A DNA stretch of 6,474 nt from NCBI GenBank assembly GCA_004552515.1, contig SFOF01000127.1:1-6474 (forward strand), written 5' to 3'. The notes below the pieces were generated by a model, which saw nothing but the letters and a program-made list of their open reading frames with translations, was not told where the DNA came from and did no database searches. Made by a program: the position numbers and the translations under genes. This stretch comes from Clostridiales bacterium (lineage in GTDB: Bacteria > Bacillota > Clostridia > Christensenellales > Aristaeellaceae). Shown piece after piece: positions 1 to 4,262 of the stretch (within the stretch, counting starts at the first letter, position 1; every line of letters starts with the position of its first letter).

Positions 1-20
1 CGGACGGCGTTTCCCCAGAA

Positions 21-26
21 AGAAGG
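21..26 (+). promoter_or_regulatory. Ribosome binding site of the DtxR-family gene
   Basis: AGAAGG lies 9 bases before the ATG at 36. It is a reasonable Shine-Dalgarno match and supports that start. The promoter lies off the left edge, or the gene is co-transcribed with something upstream; the first 20 bases do not decide between these. Confidence 0.6.
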
Positions 27-35
27 CGATTCCCC

Positions 36-413
36 ATGAAGATCCTCAAATCCTCTGAAGATTATCTCGAGGCCATGCTTATCATGAAGGAAGTGCATGG
101 CTATATTCGATCCATCGACATTGCCATGGAGCTGGGCGTGACCAAGCCGAGCGTCAGCTACGCCACAAAACGGCTGCGCGAGAACGGCTATATCACCATG
201 GACAAGGACGGCTTTATCACGCTGACCGACAAGGGCATGGACATCGCCGCGCACATCTATGAGCGGCACAAGGTGCTCACCAGCGTGCTCATTCAGCTGG
301 GCGTCAACCCCGAAACGGCGCGCGAGGATGCGTGCAAGCTGGAGCACGACATCAGCGACGAATCCTTTGACGCGCTGAAGCGGCATCTGGAGAAAAACAA
401 CGAGCAGAAGTAA
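36..413 (+). CDS. DtxR/MntR-family metal-dependent transcriptional regulator (short form)
   Basis: This is a cytoplasmic DNA-binding regulator expected to repress metal uptake genes when loaded with Fe(II) or Mn(II). Residues 1-65 form the winged helix-turn-helix, with the recognition helix around TKPSVSYATKRL (36-47). Residues 70-120 form the helical metal-binding and dimerisation domain. Aligned from memory with B. subtilis MntR and C. diphtheriae DtxR, the likely ligands are D9, E12, H78, C100, E103 and H104. D9 matches MntR Asp8, while C100 matches DtxR Cys102, so the site is a hybrid. DtxR ancillary-site residues Glu83 and His98 appear replaced by T82 and R96. At 125 residues it lacks the SH3-like third domain of DtxR/IdeR and is slightly shorter than MntR (about 142). 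It is convergent with the SGNH hydrolase. Family assignment is secure; the metal is not. Such genes often sit beside feo or mnt genes, but none is visible here. Confidence 0.93.
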   Translation: MKILKSSEDYLEAMLIMKEVHGYIRSIDIAMELGVTKPSVSYATKRLRENGYITMDKDGFITLTDKGMDIAAHIYERHKVLTSVLIQLGVNPETAREDACKLEHDISDESFDALKRHLEKNNEQK

Positions 414-418
414 GGCGC

Positions 419-470
419 AAAAAAAGCGGGCGGCTTCCTCCCATGCGCGGGAGAAGCTGCCTGCTTTTGT
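419..470. terminator. Bidirectional rho-independent terminator between convergent genes
   Basis: A long hairpin with arms 422-442 and 449-468 pairs almost throughout, with one bulged C at 437, two G-U pairs and a 6-base loop (ATGCGC). An A-run on the left and a T-run on the right flank it, so transcripts from either strand would end in a U-tract. It begins 8 bases after the stop of the DtxR-family gene and ends 3 bases before the stop of the SGNH gene on the other strand, so it can serve both. Confidence 0.9.
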
Positions 471-471
471 A

Positions 472-1131
472 TTACAGCGCCTTGAGGAAGGCGGATAGGG
501 CCTCGGCCAGGCGCGCGTTTCCCGCGTCGTTCGGGTGCAGGCCGTCGGGCATATAGCGCTCCTGAAGCACCTGAACGCGCGGCTGTATGCCGGAGGCGGC
601 GAAGAGATCGAGCACCGGCAGCGAATAGAACTCGGCCACCTCGCGGATGATGCGTACATAGTCGATCAGCCGGCCCACGTCTTCGGGCTTATTGCCGTCG
701 CCGCGGGGATTGTCCTCGTTCAGGCGATGGGTGGGCGTGAGGACGACGATGCGCGCGGCGGGGTATTTTTCGATCAGCGCGGTATAGAGCGCGTGCAGGC
801 CGCCGTAGAACGTCGTGTCCTCGCGGTCGGACATCGTGCCGATGGGGGCGTCGCCGTGGCCAAAGTCGTTCGTGCCGCCGAAGATCACGATCACGTCCGC
901 GTCCGCATCCATCTCAGGCACGCGGCTGACGAAATGCCGGTCGAAATCGGGGCAGCTCACGGTGGGCGTGTGCTGGCGGGCGATGCGCGTGCCGCTGATG
1001 CCGTAATTGCGGACGATCGCGCCGTACTGCGCGGCGATCAGGTCGCCGAAGCGCTTGTCAGGCGCGCTCGTGCCCACGCCGAAGGTAATGCTGTCTCCCA
1101 GAAGGTTGATTTTGCAGCCTTTAAGCTCCAT
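472..1131 (-). CDS. SGNH/GDSL-family hydrolase (probable esterase/deacetylase)
   Basis: This 219-residue serine hydrolase of the SGNH fold is probably cytoplasmic, because no signal peptide is visible. The motifs are complete: block I GDSIT with nucleophile S14, block II with oxyanion-hole G47 (YGISGTRI), block III GGTND with N88, and block V DGLHPN with D196 and H199. This arrangement fits small bacterial acyl or carbohydrate esterases; the substrate cannot be read from sequence. An ATG at 1161 would add ten residues, but an extended -10 box lies only about 10 bases before it, so a transcript would have almost no leader. The ATG at 1131 has a GGGA 5 bases upstream and gives the family-typical MELKG-KIN-LLGDSIT beginning, so it is preferred. 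The gene lies downstream of the GRE on the same strand but is separated from it by a terminator and has its own promoter, so a shared role is possible but unproven. Confidence 0.92.
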   Translation of the reverse strand: MELKGCKINLLGDSITFGVGTSAPDKRFGDLIAAQYGAIVRNYGISGTRIARQHTPTVSCPDFDRHFVSRVPEMDADADVIVIFGGTNDFGHGDAPIGTMSDREDTTFYGGLHALYTALIEKYPAARIVVLTPTHRLNEDNPRGDGNKPEDVGRLIDYVRIIREVAEFYSLPVLDLFAASGIQPRVQVLQERYMPDGLHPNDAGNARLAEALSAFLKAL

Positions 1132-1136
1132 GTGTA

Positions 1137-1140
1137 TCCC
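1137..1140 (-). promoter_or_regulatory. Weak ribosome binding site supporting the ATG at 1131
   Basis: On the minus strand, GGGA lies 5 bases before the ATG at 1131. It is only a partial Shine-Dalgarno match, but it is better than anything usable before the upstream in-frame ATG at 1161. Confidence 0.4.
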
Positions 1141-1170
1141 AGCTTTCGCAAAAAATTCCATTCAAGCGCT

Positions 1171-1179
1171 ATTATAGCA
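1171..1179 (-). promoter_or_regulatory. Extended -10 promoter of the SGNH hydrolase gene
   Basis: Read on the minus strand, this is TGCTATAAT: a perfect TATAAT preceded by the TGN extension. The -35 region at the expected distance (about 1194-1199, CTGTAC) is poor, which is usual when an extended -10 is present. Transcription would start near 1164, giving a leader of about 30 bases before the ATG at 1131. Confidence 0.65.
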
Positions 1180-1210
1180 CACTTTTTTCGCGCGTACAGC
1201 CCCCGCGCGT

Positions 1211-1249
1211 AAAAAAAGCGCGGCCCTCGCAATGAAAGCCGCGTGTTTT
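1211..1249 (-). terminator. Rho-independent terminator of the glycyl radical enzyme gene
   Basis: On the minus strand a stem (right arm 1238-1249, left arm 1213-1224, with one mismatch and one G-U pair) is followed by a run of seven Ts at 1217-1211. It starts 14 bases after the GRE stop codon. It should insulate the downstream SGNH gene, whose own promoter follows about 30 bases later. Confidence 0.85.
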
Positions 1250-1263
1250 CCTTAGGCGAAGAG

Positions 1264-3237
1264 TCAGCTCTGGAACGTCCGCTCGAGCACCTTGAGCTTC
1301 AAATCGTCGCTCAGGCGATAGAAGTATTCGGAATAGCCGCCCACGCGCACGACCAGATTGCGGTGCGATTCGGGATCGCGATAAGCCTCCTCCAGCGTCT
1401 CGCGGGAGATGCAGGTGATCTGGATCTGCATACCGCCCATCGCTATATAGGCGGTCATCAGGCCGCGGATCACCGCGTCGCTGAACTGCGGCTGAATGGT
1501 GAAGTTGACCACCGGCGTGCCCAGCGCGTTTCTTAAATCGAGCGCGGCGACGCTTTTCAGCAGCGCCGTGGGGCCTTCTGTGTCCTTGCCGAATATGGCC
1601 GTGAGCGAATCGCACAGCGGGGAGCCGCACGCGCGGCCGTCCGGCGTCGCGCCCACATGAGCGCCCGCGCCGCCGTAGGACTGGAACTGGATCGCCGAGG
1701 GCAGAAAGCCCCAGCCGACGGCGGTGGTCTGCTCGTCCAGATAGCCGAAGATTTCGTGCGAGAAGCGGTGCGAGAGCGCGTCCGCGTCGGGATCGCCGAT
1801 GCCGAAGCGATGCGGGTGATTTTTAGCGGCGCGGCGGAAGTCCTCGTCGTTCAGCGCGGCGAGGAAGGCGGCGGCGTCGCGCTTTTGATCGCCGTAATAG
1901 CGGTCGCGGATGACCAGCAGCGAATCGATGACGTTGATCATGCCGGCAAAGTTCACAATGCTCCACAGATAGCGCGCGCCGCCCGCGTTGTACTCAAGCC
2001 CCTTGTCGATGCAGTCGCCGATGAGCAGCGTGCGCATGGGCACGGGGCAGAGCGCGATGCGGTCGCGCTGGGACTGGGCGATGCCGTCCATCACGCGCAC
2101 GGCCGCCTCGTGAACGGCGGAAAGATAGCCCTCGTAAAACGCGTCGAACGTATCGGCGTGTTTGAGCAGCGCGGGCATGGTCTGATCGAGTATGAGCGCC
2201 AGATTGATGCCCGCGTCGAGCGAGCCGACGTTGGACAGGCCGGAGATCATCATCTCGGTGCAGCCGCCGCCGCACATTCTCTCGAGATCCTCCGCGCGGA
2301 TGAGCGGGAAGCGCCTTTTAAAGCCCTCCAGATAGAGCTTTTTGTTGTACAGCGCGGGGGAGCCGCCGCCCGAGCGGATGCAGTCGAGCGCGGCCTGCCA
2401 GACGGAATCGGAGGTGTTTTCGTCGATGAACAGCTCGATCATCGGGCGGCGCAGGCCGTGCGCGGCGCGCAGACAGACCTCGGTGAGGCGCGTCTCGACC
2501 AACCCCAGCTGCATGGAATAGCCGCCGTTTTCATCGAGATTTTCGTAGAGATTGCGGATGAGCGCCTCCACGTCCTCGCCGCGGTCATAGGGCATGAGTC
2601 CCTGCGCCAGAGAACCCAGGTTGTCGCAGCCGTCCAGATAGAGCACGAAATTCCAGCCCACGATGGCCTGATACAGCGTGCGGCAGGGCTTGAAGGGCAC
2701 AACTTTGAGCGCCTCGATCAGCCGCGGCTCGGCGTGAACCGATTCAAGATACTCAAGGCAGCGGGCGTGATAATTGCGGATGCCGGCCAGCAGGTGGGCA
2801 AGGCCGTCCCTGAGATCGCCGTCCTCGATTTTTTCGATGCGCGCGTCGTAGGAATCAAAGCCCTCGGCGAGTATGCGCTGCGTGTCGGGCATGGAGTGCG
2901 TCCACATATCGCCCGCCACGGTGTGCTCCTTCGGCACGGAGGAATGATAGCGGAAAAACTCGGACGAGGCGAACAGATCGGCCATTTCCCGATCCTTTTC
3001 GCGCAGCCCGTTTATATCGTACCAGTAGCCGCCCATGTAGTTGGGATCGACCGTGCCGGAGGAAGGCCGCGCGCCGGAGGGATAGAGCCGGCCCGGCTGA
3101 TAGGCGGGCGCGGGCATGGCCTCGTAATAGCGCCTCAGCCCCAGCGCCTTTCTGTAGAACAGGCCGCGGTCGGTGTTTTCGTAAAGGCCGGCGAGCAGCG
3201 GCTCGCCCATATTGAGAAAGCGTTCGGATACAGTCAT
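1264..3237 (-). CDS. Glycyl radical enzyme of the pyruvate formate-lyase superfamily, unassigned eliminase/dehydratase-like type
   Basis: This 657-residue enzyme should carry a glycyl radical and perform a radical C-C, C-O, C-N or C-S bond cleavage under strict anaerobiosis. The glycyl loop is RVGGYSEYF (631-639) with predicted radical residue G634, followed by a normal C-terminal tail. The thiyl loop is CGGGCTE (322-328), with catalytic C326 and E328. That Cys-x-Glu pattern is known from glycerol, propanediol, choline, hydroxyproline and isethionate GREs; pyruvate formate-lyase has Cys-Cys instead. D341, 15 residues after C326, lies near the position of a substrate-binding Asp in glycerol dehydratase. 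TPDGR (531-535) is another superfamily signature. The protein is shorter than most GREs (about 780-850), mainly at the N terminus. The start at 3237 has a GGAG 9 bases upstream. The gene is divergent from an AraC-type gene and no activating enzyme is in the window. The family call is firm; the substrate is unknown. Confidence 0.92.
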   Translation of the reverse strand: MTVSERFLNMGEPLLAGLYENTDRGLFYRKALGLRRYYEAMPAPAYQPGRLYPSGARPSSGTVDPNYMGGYWYDINGLREKDREMADLFASSEFFRYHSSVPKEHTVAGDMWTHSMPDTQRILAEGFDSYDARIEKIEDGDLRDGLAHLLAGIRNYHARCLEYLESVHAEPRLIEALKVVPFKPCRTLYQAIVGWNFVLYLDGCDNLGSLAQGLMPYDRGEDVEALIRNLYENLDENGGYSMQLGLVETRLTEVCLRAAHGLRRPMIELFIDENTSDSVWQAALDCIRSGGGSPALYNKKLYLEGFKRRFPLIRAEDLERMCGGGCTEMMISGLSNVGSLDAGINLALILDQTMPALLKHADTFDAFYEGYLSAVHEAAVRVMDGIAQSQRDRIALCPVPMRTLLIGDCIDKGLEYNAGGARYLWSIVNFAGMINVIDSLLVIRDRYYGDQKRDAAAFLAALNDEDFRRAAKNHPHRFGIGDPDADALSHRFSHEIFGYLDEQTTAVGWGFLPSAIQFQSYGGAGAHVGATPDGRACGSPLCDSLTAIFGKDTEGPTALLKSVAALDLRNALGTPVVNFTIQPQFSDAVIRGLMTAYIAMGGMQIQITCISRETLEEAYRDPESHRNLVVRVGGYSEYFYRLSDDLKLKVLERTFQS

Positions 3238-3246
3238 GGCGTTGCG

Positions 3247-3250
3247 CTCC
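3247..3250 (-). promoter_or_regulatory. Ribosome binding site of the glycyl radical enzyme gene
   Basis: On the minus strand, GGAG lies 9 bases before the ATG at 3237. It supports that start over the internal Met at residue 10. Confidence 0.65.
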
Positions 3251-3272
3251 GTTTCGGTAGAATTGCGTTTTT

Positions 3273-3301
3273 ATCATAGAACGATTTGAGCGGAATTGCT
3301 A
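3273..3301 (-). promoter_or_regulatory. Probable activator-dependent promoter of the glycyl radical enzyme gene
   Basis: On the minus strand, TATGAT (3278-3273) is a good -10 box. The hexamer 17 bases upstream (3301-3296, TAGCAA) is a poor -35. The predicted start near 3266 gives a leader of about 28 bases containing the GGAG. A good -10 with a weak -35 directly beside a direct repeat is what an AraC-type activator would require. The 7-mer GAATTGC occurs at both 3260-3266 and 3293-3299, flanking the -10; it may be chance. Confidence 0.45.
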
Positions 3302-3334
3302 TTGTAAAATCATGCGGCGATATGGTAAAATCGT
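3301..3334. repeat. 21-bp-period direct repeat, putative AraC-family operator
   Basis: Two copies of AT(T/G)GTAAAATC(A/G)T lie at 3301-3313 and 3322-3334, 11 of 13 positions identical, spaced exactly 21 bp or two helical turns. This tandem spacing is typical of AraC-family half-sites. The first copy abuts the predicted -35 of the divergent GRE gene, and both overlap the predicted promoter of the regulator gene. The alternative is that the two copies are simply promoter-like A/T-rich elements. Confidence 0.5.
3302..3331 (+). promoter_or_regulatory. Predicted promoter of the AraC-family regulator gene
   Basis: TTGTAA (3302-3307) and TAAAAT (3326-3331) are spaced 18 bp, and the -10 is preceded by TGG (extended -10). 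Transcription would start near 3338, leaving a short leader of about 18 bases that contains the strong ribosome binding site. Both hexamers fall within the 21-bp direct repeat, which would allow autoregulation. Confidence 0.5.
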
Positions 3335-3341
3335 ACCTGAA

Positions 3342-3348
3342 GGGGAGG
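3342..3348 (+). promoter_or_regulatory. Strong ribosome binding site of the AraC-family gene
   Basis: GGGGAGG lies 7 bases before the ATG at 3356, near-ideal sequence and spacing. It fixes the start of the regulator. Confidence 0.85.
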
Positions 3349-3355
3349 GAGAGAT

Positions 3356-4150
3356 ATGCGTCACGAAATGTTTTCATCCGAGACGTTCTTATCGATCTGC
3401 GTTCACTGGGTGGGCTGGAGCGACGATCCCGCCGTGGCGCGCTTCGGCCCGGCGCGCCGAAACAGCACGATCATCCACTATTGCACCGCCGGCGCGGGCT
3501 TTTACAACGGCCATGGCGTGCGCGCGGGGCAGGGCTTTATCATTCGGCCGGGCGACTGGGAGGAATATCATCCCGATGAGAAAAATCCCTGGACGTTCTT
3601 CTGGCTGGTCATTTCCGCGCCCGATCCCGAACAGATCCTCCGCTTTTACGACGAGGATCCCGAAACGCACATATTCAACTACAATTTCGTGAGCGACGTG
3701 CGCGATATGCAGCGCTGGGTCGGCCTTCATTCGAACGCGCGGCCGCAGGGGCTGAAGAACTGGACGCTGCTCATGCGTCTGCTCGATCTGCACCTCGCGC
3801 ACGAGAAGCCCGCGCCCAGCCCCGCCGCCGGATACGCTGAATATGCGCGCAGCTGTATCGAATATCACGCCTCATCGCGCGTGACCGTGGCCGATGTGGC
3901 GCGCAAGATCGGCGTGAGCGGGCCGTATCTCTACCGCATATTCATGGCGGCCTACGGCTGCTCGCCCCGGCAATTTCTGAACGAATGTCGGCTGCGCCGC
4001 GCGCGGGAGCTGCTGGCCGCCGGCGAGAACGTGACGGAGACGGCGCGCGCCGCTGGCTATGACGATCCGCTGGAGTTTTCGCGCTTTTTCAAAAAGCACA
4101 CGGGCCTTTCGCCCAGCGCCTATGCCGCGCAGGAGCGGCGCGGACAATAA
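3356..4150 (+). CDS. AraC-family transcriptional regulator with cupin-like sensor domain
   Basis: This 264-residue cytoplasmic regulator has an N-terminal cupin-like ligand-binding region at about 10-110, including GQGFIIRPGDWEEYHP (58-73) and an aromatic FFWL strand, as in sugar-responsive AraC proteins. A linker and helix follow (about 120-150). The C-terminal double helix-turn-helix has HTH1 at about 177-198 (VTVADVARKIGVSGPYLYRIF) and HTH2 at about 225-247 (NVTETARAAGYDDPLEFSRFFKKHTG), ending with the usual GLSPSAY. The length is typical of the family. The start is set by a GGGGAGG 7 bases upstream. The gene is divergent from the GRE and followed by GH89 in the same direction, 112 bases away with its own promoter. 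A 21-bp-period repeat in the divergent region is a plausible binding site. The ligand is unknown; a sugar or GRE substrate is inferred from context. Confidence 0.94.
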   Translation: MRHEMFSSETFLSICVHWVGWSDDPAVARFGPARRNSTIIHYCTAGAGFYNGHGVRAGQGFIIRPGDWEEYHPDEKNPWTFFWLVISAPDPEQILRFYDEDPETHIFNYNFVSDVRDMQRWVGLHSNARPQGLKNWTLLMRLLDLHLAHEKPAPSPAAGYAEYARSCIEYHASSRVTVADVARKIGVSGPYLYRIFMAAYGCSPRQFLNECRLRRARELLAAGENVTETARAAGYDDPLEFSRFFKKHTGLSPSAYAAQERRGQ

Positions 4151-4176
4151 ACAATGCCGTGAGACGGCGCGCCGCC

Positions 4177-4205
4177 TTGACAGGGACGGCTTATGCGGTT
4201 ATAAT
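4177..4205 (+). promoter_or_regulatory. Consensus sigma-A promoter of the GH89 gene
   Basis: TTGACA (4177-4182) and TATAAT (4200-4205) both match consensus in all six positions and are spaced exactly 17 bp. The start is predicted near 4212, giving a leader of about 50 bases. The leader contains a small inverted repeat, CGTAT (4227-4231) with ATACG (4238-4242), just before the ribosome binding site. No copy of the GTAAAATC motif of the upstream divergent region occurs here. The GH89 gene can therefore be expressed strongly without an activator. Confidence 0.85.
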
Positions 4206-4245
4206 GAGCGCGAAACTCTTCGCATCCGTATATCCAAATACGCAC

Positions 4246-4251
4246 GGGAGG
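4246..4251 (+). promoter_or_regulatory. Ribosome binding site fixing the GH89 start
   Basis: GGGAGG lies 11 bases before the ATG at 4263. The spacing is slightly long, but there is no competing in-frame start nearby. The upstream reading-frame extension overlaps the AraC-family gene and lies upstream of the promoter, so it is not translated from this transcript. Confidence 0.75.
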
Positions 4252-4262
4252 ATTGTCTGATT

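Noticed and set aside
535..1212. A 225-codon open frame on the plus strand across the SGNH gene
   Set aside because: It is a shadow of the SGNH gene; it runs through that gene's promoter and has no domain signature.
1211..1260. GRE and SGNH hydrolase as one operon
   Set aside because: A hairpin followed by seven Ts lies between them, and the SGNH gene has its own extended -10 promoter.
1264..3237. Calling the GRE a pyruvate formate-lyase (pflB)
   Set aside because: The active-site loop is Gly-Cys-Thr-Glu rather than Cys-Cys, the length is about 100 residues short, and there is no neighbouring activase or formate transporter.
1657..3279. A 540-codon open frame on the plus strand, antisense to the GRE gene
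   Set aside because: It is the complement of a strongly coding, GC-rich gene. Its translation is rich in Arg, Ala, Val and His, shows no domain pattern and has no convincing ribosome binding site. The opposite strand carries all GRE signatures.
4059..4262. 68-codon in-frame upstream extension of the GH89 gene
   Set aside because: It overlaps the end of the AraC-family gene, passes through the consensus promoter, has Arg-rich composition unlike any signal peptide, and the ATG at 4263 has its own GGGAGG.
4151..4262. Riboswitch or attenuator in the GH89 leader
   Set aside because: The leader after the predicted start is only about 50 bases with one 5-bp inverted repeat, too small and unstructured for a known riboswitch class.
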